DNA of 64,000 nt from Bacteroides graminisolvens DSM 19988 = JCM 15093 (GTDB lineage Bacteria > Bacteroidota > Bacteroidia > Bacteroidales > Bacteroidaceae): contig NZ_ATZI01000010.1 in the NCBI RefSeq assembly GCF_000428125.1, forward strand, positions 1-64,000, written 5' to 3'. The notes below the pieces were generated by a model. That model was not told the DNA's origin and did not search any database. It saw only the letters and a program-made list of their open reading frames with translations. A program made the position numbers and the translations under genes. Below, piece after piece: positions 1 through 8,717 of the stretch (the stretch's first letter is position 1; every line of letters starts with the position of its first letter).

Positions 1-184
1 TTTTGGGATGATAAGGGCAGCGACCCGTTTCCTTGTATAGTTTCTTGAAATTATCAAGGTTAAGACTATCGACAATCGCATTGACTATGCGAACAGGAGC
101 ATTATCAGCAATATCTTCATCGATTCTTTGCGGAAAAAGAACTGTTTGGTTGGGAGTGTAAGGACGAAAATGTAACTTTGCCAT
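1..184 (-). CDS. IS1182-family transposase, N-terminal 61 residues (partial)
   Basis: The reading frame starts at the ATG at 182-184 on the minus strand and runs off the window. The visible protein starts MAKLHFRPYTPNQTVLFPQR and ends in a GRCPYHPK motif, typical of the N-terminal DUF772 region of IS1182/IS5-like DDE transposases. The DDE catalytic residues lie outside the window. The gene lies in the usual orientation, about 100 bases inside the IS end, preceded by the subterminal hairpin. Whether the whole transposase is intact cannot be judged here. Confidence 0.75.
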   Translation of the reverse strand, partial: MAKLHFRPYTPNQTVLFPQRIDEDIADNAPVRIVNAIVDSLNLDNFKKLYKETGRCPYHPK

Positions 185-301
185 AACGAAAAACTTATGC
201 CTAAAGTTACAAAGATTTTAGGAAATAACAAAGCCCGGGCTTGCGAAAGTCTGGGCTTTGCGCATAAAAAAAAGAGGATGTGCCTGTTTTGACACACCCT
301 C
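1..301 (-). mobile_element. IS1182-like insertion sequence, one end only
   Basis: The terminal 18 bases at 284-301 read, on the minus strand, as a GAGGGTGTGTCAAAACAG type end, which I recall from Bacteroides IS1182-family elements. Inside it lies a long imperfect hairpin (229-260, arms CAAAGCCC and GGGCTTTG) and then the start of the transposase reading away from this end. The element continues beyond the left edge of the window, so its other end and any target duplication cannot be seen. It is inserted into a DUF1016 gene remnant that starts immediately after 301. Confidence 0.72.
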
Positions 302-482
302 ATTACCTTGGGGACACAATCTGCTATTAATAAACAAGATAGATAGCAATGATGCTGTGAAATTCTATGCCCAAGAGTGCTTGCAAAAAGGTTGGTCGAG
401 AGATATGTTAATCAATGCCATCAATATGAATACCTATGTAGCACAATCCACAAAATTCCATCTTCCTACCGTTGAAAATTAG
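302..482 (+). pseudogene. DUF1016 (YhcG-like) nuclease fragment interrupted by an IS
   Basis: The 60-residue open stretch contains SLPWGHNLLLINKI and YAQECLQKGWSRDMLINAI, characteristic of the N-terminal DUF1016/YhcG domain, a PD-(D/E)XK-associated family often carried with restriction or mobile DNA. There is no start codon of its own: the upstream part has been replaced by the IS end at 301. The frame stops at 482, far short of the roughly 350 residues of the family, so the C-terminal nuclease domain is also missing. It is a double-truncated relic and should make no functional protein. Confidence 0.7.
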
Positions 483-885
483 AGTGTTCACGATACCGTA
501 AATCGATACAATTAACACCTGTAAATGCACAGAAAATAAACATATCCCAAATAAAAGTCCATGTAGCATGTTTGCAGTGTACCTGCATTAAGCGTTCAAC
601 CTCATCCGTCGTGAGCTATGGACGTTTAGGCATTATTTTTTCAGAAACATAATCAAAGAATGAGTCTTGTCGAATAAGTCCCTTATGTTTTGCCTTTGTA
701 ATATAGGTTCGCAAGGGAATCAAATTGTATTTGACTGTTTTTGGAGTCATTCTTAGTTCAAGTTTTAAATAGAGAAAATAGGCTTCGATAAATATAATAT
801 CCACTTTTCCGAATGGAATATTCGTCACATTGTATTTAGTTGCTAGAAAATCTTTCAGATGCCTATAGGCATATCTACATATACT
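483..885 (-). pseudogene. tyrosine recombinase (integrase) remnant with nonsense codon
   Basis: Minus-strand reading is open from 885 to a TAG at about 616 and continues in the same frame past it to about 466. The part before the stop (YRHLKDFLATKYNV, then a segment with ELRMTPKTVKYNLIPLRTYI) is a SAM-like core-binding domain of a Bacteroidetes phage/transposon integrase. The part after the stop (LTTDEVERLMQVH, FIFCAFTGVNCIDLR) is the start of the catalytic domain. The premature stop falls where family members have a Tyr or similar residue after KRP. The rest of the catalytic domain and the tyrosine nucleophile are absent. It is a dead gene, probably a relic of an integrated element. Confidence 0.7.
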
Positions 886-904
886 TTATGTCTTATATGA
901 AATA

Positions 905-956
905 AGACAACCTCTCAAACCACACCACCATACATGTCGGGCTTGAGAGGTTGTCT
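905..956 (-). terminator. intrinsic terminator of the polysaccharide-utilisation operon
   Basis: A perfect 14-bp inverted repeat (AGACAACCTCTCAA at 905-918, TTGAGAGGTTGTCT at 943-956) with a 24-base loop lies 22 bases past the stop of the last GH3 gene. The run of T after it is short on both strands, so this may also act as an mRNA-stabilising hairpin. Confidence 0.7.
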
Positions 957-978
957 CTATAAATACTATAACAATCCG

Positions 979-3477
979 TTATCTGTTAGGAGTCTCCCAT
1001 TTCTTGGTTTCTGAACAAGTAATATTAACCAACTGGTTACCGGCTTGAACACGGAAATCTCCTTTTTCCAATACCCATTTGCCATCGTACCCCACGAAAG
1101 CAAGGTCAGAAGCCTTCACCTTGAGCGTAACGGTTTTCGTTTCACCGGGTTGTAACTCTACTTTCTCGAAAGCGCGCAAACGTCTATTGTCGGGAGTCAG
1201 TGAAGCCACCAGGTCACTGCTGAATAATAAAACACTTTCTTTTCCCAACTTGCTGCCTGTGTTCTTTACATCAACCGTAAAAGTAAGCACGTCATCGGCA
1301 GTAAACTGAGACTTGTCAACGCGGAAGTTACTGTATGCAAACGTAGTGTAACTCAATCCGTATCCAAACGCCCACTGCACGTTAACCACTGCATCATAGT
1401 TGTAGGCACCCTCCATTTGTTTCCCTATATGTTCGCTGGGTTTGTAATCATAGGTAACCAATGAATTGATCTCTTTAGGATATGTATAAGGCAATTTCCC
1501 GCTAAAGTTGGCATCACCAGCAACCAGATTAGCCAATGCGTCACCGCCATAATTTCCCGGCAACATGATGTTTACCACTGCGCCCGAAAGGGGTTCGATA
1601 TCGGCAATCAAGCGGGGGCGACCTTCGTTCAGAATCAACACAACGGGTTTACCTGTCTTCGCTAGAGCCTTAACCAGATTTCGCTGATTCTCAGTAAGGA
1701 ATAAATTAGTAAGGTTACCCGGCGTTTCGCAGTATGAATTTTCACCAATACAAGCAACAATATAATCCACACCGGCAGCAGCGGCTACGGCCTTCTCTAT
1801 TTCGGGCTGGTTTTCTTCCCACCAGTTGCCTTTGTCATTATAAGTAACTCCCGGCTCGTAAACAACATTCTCTTGACCAAATTTATTTGTAAAGGCTTCT
1901 AAAATAGTGTTGTAACTGTCGGACAAGGCCTCAGCATTGCTACCTTGCCAAGTGTATGACCAACCTCCGTTAAGGGTACGCATGGAGTTTGCGTTGGGAC
2001 CCGTCAATAAGATTTTCTTACCCTTACTCAAAGGAAGCAAGTTATTGGTATTCTTCAAAAGCACTAACGATTCTTCCGCTGCTTGTAAGGCAGCTGCAGC
2101 ATGCTCTTTGCTGCCGAAAAGTGGATAATCTTTTAAGTCATAGTAGGGTTTATCAAACAATCCCAGCCGATACTTCAGACGCAGAACTCGGCGCACGGCG
2201 TCATCAATGCGACTCGTGGGAACTTCACCTTCCTGAACAAGCTCTTTTAAAAGTGTGCAAAAATGCCAGTCGTACGGGTCCATCGACATATCGATACCTG
2301 CATTGATAGCAAGTTTTATCGCCTCTTTTTTGTTGGCTGCAATGTGGTCGCGACTGTATAGGTTATTAATATCCGCCCAGTCGGTCACAATCATTCCATC
2401 CCAGTTCAGGTCTTCTTTCAGCCATTTAGTAAGTAGTTCATAGTTGGCATGGAAAGGCAGCCCGTTGTTCATGGCAGAGTTTACCATAACCGAAAGGGCA
2501 CCCGCTTTTACCGCTTCAAGAAATGGAGCAAAATGCTTCTCGCGCATATCCTGCACTGTAATGGACGAAGGAGTACGGTCTTTACCGCTCACCGGCACGC
2601 CGTATCCCATGTAATGTTTCAGACAAGCAGCCACATGATTAGAACCAATCTGGTTAGGGTTTTCACCTTGGAAACCAAGAACAGACTCGCGTCCCATTTC
2701 GGCATTCAGGTAGGCATCTTCACCGTAGTTCTCCCACTGGCGAGCCCAACGAGGGTCGCGCCCCAAGTCAACCACCGGTGCGTAAGTCCACGGAATACTA
2801 CCTGACTTTGTTTCATAGGCCGATATGCGAGAACCTTCACGAGTAAGCTGACGGTTGAACGCTGCTCCCATGTTAATACCTTGTGGAAAGAAGGTTCCGC
2901 CTGCCGTATAAGTTGTTCCATGTATTTGGTCAACCCCGTAAATACAAGGAATACCTATCTCTTTCATGGATTTGTCCTGAATACGCTTAATGATTTCTTG
3001 CCATTTGGCGGTGCTTTGTGCCACTCCCCCGGGCACATTCAAAATTGAGCCTACTTTATATTTCGTAATGGCACTATCCAGCTTGGCCTCGTCAATCTGG
3101 AAGCCTTTTTTCCCTTCAATATCCTGAATGCGCATGTATATTTGCATGATTACTTCCTGCGAAGGCATGCCTTTTGAAAGGTCGTATTCTTTTTCAAGCT
3201 TATATTTTTGGAGGATTTTACGTAAATCTTTTACGGTAAACTCAGCGGGGTTGATGTTGCCGAAAGGGTTGACCCGCTTGCTGATCACGTCAATAGAAAG
3301 CTCGCACATCTGTCCCACTTTCTCATCAAGACTCATTTTGCCAAGCAGCGCTTCCACCTGCTGCTCTATCTTCTCGTCTCTGGGGATAGCTGGTTTAGCA
3401 GATTTTTGCGCCATTGCCGTACATAAGGTACCAGACAAGGCCAGAAATAATAACAACTTCTTGTTCATAGTATTCAC
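979..3477 (-). CDS. GH3 beta-glycosidase (BglX-like), periplasmic
   Basis: This 832-residue enzyme carries a Sec signal peptide (about 1-24, ending at AMAQ) and so is exported. It has the full GH3 plan: an N-terminal TIM barrel, an alpha/beta sandwich ([18 protein letters not shown]) and a C-terminal fibronectin-III-like domain. The nucleophile is Asp366 in [10 protein letters not shown]. The GH3 substrate-recognition segments KHYMGYG and [18 protein letters not shown] are present. It is expected to remove terminal beta-linked sugars (glucose or xylose) from oligosaccharides in the periplasm. It is the last gene of a six-gene minus-strand operon. GH3 specificity cannot be read from sequence alone. 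Confidence 0.9.
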   Translation of the reverse strand: MNTMNKKLLLFLALSGTLCTAMAQKSAKPAIPRDEKIEQQVEALLGKMSLDEKVGQMCELSIDVISKRVNPFGNINPAEFTVKDLRKILQKYKLEKEYDLSKGMPSQEVIMQIYMRIQDIEGKKGFQIDEAKLDSAITKYKVGSILNVPGGVAQSTAKWQEIIKRIQDKSMKEIGIPCIYGVDQIHGTTYTAGGTFFPQGINMGAAFNRQLTREGSRISAYETKSGSIPWTYAPVVDLGRDPRWARQWENYGEDAYLNAEMGRESVLGFQGENPNQIGSNHVAACLKHYMGYGVPVSGKDRTPSSITVQDMREKHFAPFLEAVKAGALSVMVNSAMNNGLPFHANYELLTKWLKEDLNWDGMIVTDWADINNLYSRDHIAANKKEAIKLAINAGIDMSMDPYDWHFCTLLKELVQEGEVPTSRIDDAVRRVLRLKYRLGLFDKPYYDLKDYPLFGSKEHAAAALQAAEESLVLLKNTNNLLPLSKGKKILLTGPNANSMRTLNGGWSYTWQGSNAEALSDSYNTILEAFTNKFGQENVVYEPGVTYNDKGNWWEENQPEIEKAVAAAAGVDYIVACIGENSYCETPGNLTNLFLTENQRNLVKALAKTGKPVVLILNEGRPRLIADIEPLSGAVVNIMLPGNYGGDALANLVAGDANFSGKLPYTYPKEINSLVTYDYKPSEHIGKQMEGAYNYDAVVNVQWAFGYGLSYTTFAYSNFRVDKSQFTADDVLTFTVDVKNTGSKLGKESVLLFSSDLVASLTPDNRRLRAFEKVELQPGETKTVTLKVKASDLAFVGYDGKWVLEKGDFRVQAGNQLVNITCSETKKWETPNR

Positions 3478-3556
3478 TTTAATTTATTCGGATATAAAGA
3501 TAAATACATCTTGCTATATCTGCAAAATATAACAAGATGTATTTTAAAATAAATAA

Positions 3557-5893
3557 TTATCTCTTCAAGAGATCAATCGGTTCTTTAAGCTTTAAAATAT
3601 CAGTTGCCTTTGCCGAAGTTGAAGCAACATTTGCGTCAAGTACCATCTTGATGTCACGAGATGAAGAGGCTATTTGAAATTGATACACCCCGGGAGTTAC
3701 TATCCAGGACGATGATTGCTCATCGAAAGAGGCCAATTCTGAAGTGCCGACAGTTAAAACCACCGTAGCAGATTCACCCGGTTTCAGATTCTTGGTTTTC
3801 ATAAAAGCCTTCAATTCTTTCTCGGGTTTATTGGCATGCACGCGGTCGGGAGCTGAAGCATACAGTTGAACAACTTCTTTCCCCGAATACTTTCCTGTGT
3901 TTTTAACTGTAACAGTAATAACATATTTGTCTTTATCTTCTTTGATACGTGGATTTTCATAAGAAAAAGAGGTATACGAAAGTCCGTAACCAAACGGATA
4001 CGACACCTGCTTTCCAAAAGTATCAAAATAACGGTAACCCACATAGATGTCTTCTTCGTAATTGGTATAGTCCCACAATGGTTTATTGGTTTTCTTTTTA
4101 GGGCTCATAAAGTCCATATCTCCCATGGCACCTTCTGTGGGGAAGTTTTTGGATGACGCAGCATCTTCAAACTTTACGGGGAAAGTCATGGTTAATTTAC
4201 CACTTGGAGAAACCTTGCCGCTCAGCACATCGACCACGCTGTTACCACCTTCCTGACCTGCCTGCCAGGCGCATAAAATGGCATCCGGCAGATTTTTCCA
4301 GGTAGAAGTTTCAATAACTCCGCCAATGTTGAGCACCACGACAACCTTTTTCCCAGCTGAGTGAAACTCGTTGGTTATGCTTTGTATCAAAGAGAATTCT
4401 TCTTTTGTTAAATTAAAGTCCGCCACGGTGCGATCCAAGAATTCACCGGAAGTGCGTCCTATTGTAATCAGGGCTACATCTGATCCGACCGCCATTTCTT
4501 TCAACAAAGCTTTTGAAGGAACCATTTCAGTGGGACGAGGTTTAGGAAGGAAAGCACTCATCTGATTTTTTTCTTTTGGTTCATTCCTCTTATTTTCAGA
4601 AATGATGTGCTGTTCGTACTGACTCTTCAAATTTTCATTTACCTGATAGCCTGCACGGGTAAGCCCATCTAATAAAGAAACAGTATAGGCACGATTCACG
4701 TTACCGGAGCCTGTTCCGCCGGCAATAAAATCATACGAAGTACAACCAAACAGGGCAATGTTCTTTACCTGAGAAGTGAAAGGCAAAGCTTCTTTCTCAT
4801 TCTTGAGTAAAACCATTCCTTCTGTAGCCGACTGGCGGGTTATGGCTGCATGGGCTTTCAAATCGGGTTTATTTGAAAATTCGTATCCTTTAAATCGGGG
4901 AGTACGTAAAATCATCTCAAGAATGCGCTTCACATTTCTGTTTAAAACAGCTTCATCTAGTTTGCCTTCTTTCACACCTTTCACAATAGCCTCATATTGC
5001 TTGTCTTGCCCCGGTTGTAGCATGTCATTTCCCGCAATCATCTGTGCCACAGCATCCTTGCCGCCAAACCAGTCGGTCATAACCATTCCCTTGAAGCCCC
5101 ATTCGTCACGCAAAAGAGTGCTGAGCAGTTCTTTGCTTTCAGACGTATAAGTTCCATTTAAGTAATTATAGGAAGACATAACCGTCCACGGTTGTGATTC
5201 TTTGACTGCTATTTCGAACCCTTTCAAATAGATTTCTCTTAATGCACGAGGAGAAACGCGGGCATCATTTGCCATGCGATTTGTTTCCTGATTATTAACA
5301 GCAAAATGCTTGATAGAAGTTCCCACTCCATTACTCTGCACTCCATTCACGTAGGCGGCTGCAATTTTGCCACTTACAACAGGATCTTCTGAATAATACT
5401 CAAAGTTTCGACCACAAAGCGGGTTTCGATGCGTGTTCAGAGCAGGTGCCAACAGCACGTCCGCTCCATATTCTAACACTTCATTTCCGATAGCTTTGCC
5501 TACGCTTTCAACCAACTCCTGATTCCAAGTTGAAGCCAGCAGCGTTCCGATGGGAAAATGTGTGCAATAGTAGGTTGCAGAATCTCCCTCACGTTTGGGA
5601 TTAATACGCAATCCGGCCGGACCGTCGGCCAAAACGACTGCCGGAATACCGAGACGTTCAATGGGATATGTAGTCCCTGCTGCTCCCGGAACCAAGGCTT
5701 TTGTCTCACCGATTACGGCACTATCGCCCGTGAAACCGGCCATGCCGGTTCCTATCACTAAATGCGCTTTTTCCTCTAAAGTCATGGCCGCTATTACATC
5801 TTTCAATGATGATTTACCGAGTTTTGGCTCGCGAGGAGCACAAGAAACAATCATCAATGATAGCAGGCAGACTGGTAGATACTGTTTTTTCAT
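3557..5893 (-). CDS. GH3 beta-glycosidase lipoprotein
   Basis: This 778-residue GH3 enzyme has a lipoprotein-type signal (MKKQYLPVCLLSLMIVSC, Cys18 as acylation site), placing it on a membrane surface. Asp274 in GFKGMVMTDW is the predicted nucleophile; KHFAVNNQE is the conserved GH3 loop. The order is barrel, alpha/beta sandwich with the GTGSGNV segment, and a C-terminal fibronectin-III-like domain. KHFAVNNQETNR is typical of the beta-glucosidase group with an NNQE loop. It lies 79 bases upstream of the other GH3 gene and 10 bases downstream of the esterase gene, within one operon. The two GH3 enzymes differ strongly in sequence, suggesting different linkages or compartments. Confidence 0.9.
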   Translation of the reverse strand: MKKQYLPVCLLSLMIVSCAPREPKLGKSSLKDVIAAMTLEEKAHLVIGTGMAGFTGDSAVIGETKALVPGAAGTTYPIERLGIPAVVLADGPAGLRINPKREGDSATYYCTHFPIGTLLASTWNQELVESVGKAIGNEVLEYGADVLLAPALNTHRNPLCGRNFEYYSEDPVVSGKIAAAYVNGVQSNGVGTSIKHFAVNNQETNRMANDARVSPRALREIYLKGFEIAVKESQPWTVMSSYNYLNGTYTSESKELLSTLLRDEWGFKGMVMTDWFGGKDAVAQMIAGNDMLQPGQDKQYEAIVKGVKEGKLDEAVLNRNVKRILEMILRTPRFKGYEFSNKPDLKAHAAITRQSATEGMVLLKNEKEALPFTSQVKNIALFGCTSYDFIAGGTGSGNVNRAYTVSLLDGLTRAGYQVNENLKSQYEQHIISENKRNEPKEKNQMSAFLPKPRPTEMVPSKALLKEMAVGSDVALITIGRTSGEFLDRTVADFNLTKEEFSLIQSITNEFHSAGKKVVVVLNIGGVIETSTWKNLPDAILCAWQAGQEGGNSVVDVLSGKVSPSGKLTMTFPVKFEDAASSKNFPTEGAMGDMDFMSPKKKTNKPLWDYTNYEEDIYVGYRYFDTFGKQVSYPFGYGLSYTSFSYENPRIKEDKDKYVITVTVKNTGKYSGKEVVQLYASAPDRVHANKPEKELKAFMKTKNLKPGESATVVLTVGTSELASFDEQSSSWIVTPGVYQFQIASSSRDIKMVLDANVASTSAKATDILKLKEPIDLLKR

Positions 5894-5903
5894 GGTATAC
5901 TCT

Positions 5904-7094
5904 TTATTTAAACAATAAAGGAGAGAATTCGGTCAGATAAATCCGCCAATTTTTCCAAATATGTCCTTCATCTGTCTCATAGTACATGTATTTATAGCCT
6001 TTATCGTCCATCAACTTACGAAAATCTTCATTGGCTTTGTATAAGAAGTCAGTCTTTCCGATAGCAATCCAATAGAGAGCGGGGTTTTGAGCAAATTGAG
6101 CCTTAAGTTTACCCTCAAGATCTGCGTACACAGGAGACTTCACATTATTATCGGGCATAATGGCAGCAGAAAAAAGACCTACGTAGTTAAACATATCGGG
6201 AAATTGCTTGGATATGTGCATGGAGTGAAAGCCTCCCATTGACAAACCTGCAATGGCACGTGCCTGTTTTCTTTTAATGGTACGATAGTTCTTGTCTATA
6301 AACTTCACAACATCGGGGAAAGCCATTTCAAAAGAGCCTTCCATGGTCTTGGGTAATTGCATATTGGGGGAAACAAACCCTAAAGAAGATTCCCCGGGAG
6401 CCGCTTCCTGAGAAGCGTTTCCGTTCGTCATTACCACAATCATTGGTTTTGCTTTACCTTGGGCAATTAAATTATCGAGAATCTGAGCGGTACGTCCCAA
6501 TGCAATCCAGGCTTCTTCATCTCCACCCATGCCGTGCAACAGATAAAAAACGGGGTAATTCTTTCCACTTGTTTCATAACCGGCAGGAGTGTAAACCGTG
6601 AGACGGCGATCCATTCCCAACGTGGGACTGTTATACCATACCCTGCTTACCGTACCGTGAGGAACTTTGTTCACTTTATACAAATCGGCCCGTCCGCCAC
6701 CAATGATAAAAACGTTGGTCACACTCACTACGTCACGAATCATATACACATTATTCGGATCATTCATTTTTAAGCCGTCTACCAAGAAAGTATAACTATA
6801 TAGTTCAGGTTTCAACGGTTGTGGGGTAGTATATTCCCATGTGCCATCCTTTTCAATCAGGTCGGCTGCTCCGGGCCCGTCGAAATCACCAAAGGGAGTC
6901 TTTATTTTTTGCGTAGGCAAGAAATCACCCGTAACTTGAACTTTGACGGCCTTAGGCGCTTTTAATCGAAAGGTAACCGTATTATTTTCATGAATTTCGG
7001 GTGAAACAATGGATGTTCCTCCCCAGAGAGCTTGTTGTGCAAAAGTAAAAGTACACACAAACAAGGCAAATGCTAAGCCAAAAGATCTTTTCAT
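5904..7094 (-). CDS. CE1-like esterase with N-terminal E-set (CBM48-like) domain
   Basis: The 396-residue protein has a cleavable signal peptide (about 1-19, FTFAQ). Residues about 25-130 resemble the immunoglobulin-like E-set/CBM48 module (VTFRLKAPKAVKVQVTGDF). Residues about 145-396 form an alpha/beta hydrolase of the esterase D / feruloyl esterase (CE1) type. Ser285 in AGLSMGGFHS is the nucleophile and His in ETDEGHIWKNW is the likely general base. Similar proteins in Bacteroides xylan loci remove feruloyl or acetyl groups. It is encoded between SusD and the GH3 genes, so it probably strips ester decorations before the glycosidases act. The acyl group is not decided by the sequence. Confidence 0.85.
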   Translation of the reverse strand: MKRSFGLAFALFVCTFTFAQQALWGGTSIVSPEIHENNTVTFRLKAPKAVKVQVTGDFLPTQKIKTPFGDFDGPGAADLIEKDGTWEYTTPQPLKPELYSYTFLVDGLKMNDPNNVYMIRDVVSVTNVFIIGGGRADLYKVNKVPHGTVSRVWYNSPTLGMDRRLTVYTPAGYETSGKNYPVFYLLHGMGGDEEAWIALGRTAQILDNLIAQGKAKPMIVVMTNGNASQEAAPGESSLGFVSPNMQLPKTMEGSFEMAFPDVVKFIDKNYRTIKRKQARAIAGLSMGGFHSMHISKQFPDMFNYVGLFSAAIMPDNNVKSPVYADLEGKLKAQFAQNPALYWIAIGKTDFLYKANEDFRKLMDDKGYKYMYYETDEGHIWKNWRIYLTEFSPLLFK

Positions 7095-7129
7095 ACAACT
7101 TTAATTTATTAATATAATATACAATAGAA

Positions 7130-8695
7130 TTACCAATTTTCATTCTGAACCATATTGGGATTCAGCTCAATCTCTTTACGCGGAATGGGTAATAATTTAT
7201 GTTTAGTCTTGAAACCATACGTTGAGTTTTTAAACTGGAATTCAACGCCTGAGTTAGAGAAAGTCGGAATCTCTTTTCCCTGATCTTTCATTATGGTTTC
7301 AGCATCTCCCCAGCGAACAAGATCCTGATAACGAACGCTTTCCAGACAAAGTTCCAAACGTTTTTCTTTCTTCACATCATCCAATGTTACAGAAGACAAA
7401 CCCTGCAAACGGGCACGAGTACGCACTTCATTAATATATTTCAAAGCTTTATCCATACTGCCGCCCATAACATGTGCTTCTGCTGCCAGCAAGAGTACCT
7501 CCGCATAACGCATCACACGCAGATTGATGTATTGCAACGCCTGAAAATAAGAGGCATCGTATATGCAATCTTCTTTTAACGCACGATTCTTCCACATAAA
7601 GTAGCCTTCGTGTCCCACCATGTAAGCACCCGACTGCACAGATACGCCAATCTCCTTCATCTGTTGAGACGTACGCATCGTTCCTTTCAAGCGATAACCA
7701 TCCGTGCCTTCTTCCTCAACAAAGGCATTATACAAAGATGCGCGGGGATTCATAAATCCATAAGTTCCTGTTGCAATGTAAGTGGAAGCAGGTGCGCTCA
7801 TTGTCAGTTTATCGGTACGCCAACCTTGCATAATAAAAGTCATTGTCATCTGATTCCAGGCCTGTTCTGTATCATTTCGTTTCTGCACCTCCAGCATTGA
7901 TTCGCTGCATCCATTGGCTGCAACATGGAGTAACATATCGTATTCGCCACTGTAAAGTGCATATTTTCCCGATTCGATTACTTTATCGAGTATAGCAACC
8001 GCCTCACTATATTTGCCTTGGAAGAGATAAGCCTTACCGAGCATAGCTTGCGCAACTTCTTTGGTAACGCGAATGCCCGTCTCACTATCATTCACATTGG
8101 CTTTTGAAGGCAATGCTCCGGAATTGATGGCATCATTTAAATCTTTTTCAATAAAAGTCCAGGTATCTTCGGGGCTACTATTAGCCAAACGGTATTCACT
8201 AGGTTGGAGCAAATGGTCAACGATAGGAGCTGTTCCATAGAGTGTTACCAATTCAAAATGTGACCATGCTCTGAAAAATCGGGCTTCTGCGATAGCTCGT
8301 TTCTTTGCATCGGTATCTGAATCCAGTAAATCAATGATAAGATTGGCTTTGTAAATAACGCCGTACATACCCGAATACAGGCTTTGAACCATTCCATGAT
8401 CCGTATCAAAAGTATATTCGTTAAGCTGTTCCATACTTGAATTATCACCACGTGATCCGCCTCCGCACCAAACATCATCGGCTAACAGATTTTTCGTATA
8501 AAACCAATTATAATAGTTGCTACCCCAACTGGTATACAACGAAGCCAGAGCCTGAGAAGCATCTTCATCTGTTTTATAAAACTCGTCCTGACCTCCCAAA
8601 TTACCGTGTTTCGCTATATCCAAGCGATCTTCACATGCCGTATTAAATAGCGACAAGAAACCTGCTACCAACAGGGAAATATATTTTGTTTTCAT
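7130..8695 (-). CDS. susD-like: SusD-family outer-membrane glycan-binding lipoprotein
   Basis: This 521-residue protein has a lipobox (LSLFNTAC, Cys21). It contains the RagB/SusD N-terminal region (DEFYKTDEDASQALASLYTS) and the C-terminal SusD signature region (RVMRYAEVLLLAAEA, RTRARLQG, KKEKRLELCLESVRYQDLVRWGD). SusD proteins cap the SusC transporter on the cell surface and bind the oligosaccharide. The gene follows susC with a 22-base gap, the standard pairing. The bound glycan cannot be deduced because SusD binding sites diverge quickly. Confidence 0.93.
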   Translation of the reverse strand: MKTKYISLLVAGFLSLFNTACEDRLDIAKHGNLGGQDEFYKTDEDASQALASLYTSWGSNYYNWFYTKNLLADDVWCGGGSRGDNSSMEQLNEYTFDTDHGMVQSLYSGMYGVIYKANLIIDLLDSDTDAKKRAIAEARFFRAWSHFELVTLYGTAPIVDHLLQPSEYRLANSSPEDTWTFIEKDLNDAINSGALPSKANVNDSETGIRVTKEVAQAMLGKAYLFQGKYSEAVAILDKVIESGKYALYSGEYDMLLHVAANGCSESMLEVQKRNDTEQAWNQMTMTFIMQGWRTDKLTMSAPASTYIATGTYGFMNPRASLYNAFVEEEGTDGYRLKGTMRTSQQMKEIGVSVQSGAYMVGHEGYFMWKNRALKEDCIYDASYFQALQYINLRVMRYAEVLLLAAEAHVMGGSMDKALKYINEVRTRARLQGLSSVTLDDVKKEKRLELCLESVRYQDLVRWGDAETIMKDQGKEIPTFSNSGVEFQFKNSTYGFKTKHKLLPIPRKEIELNPNMVQNENW

Positions 8696-8717
8696 TATCT
8701 GTATCTTTTTATATTAA

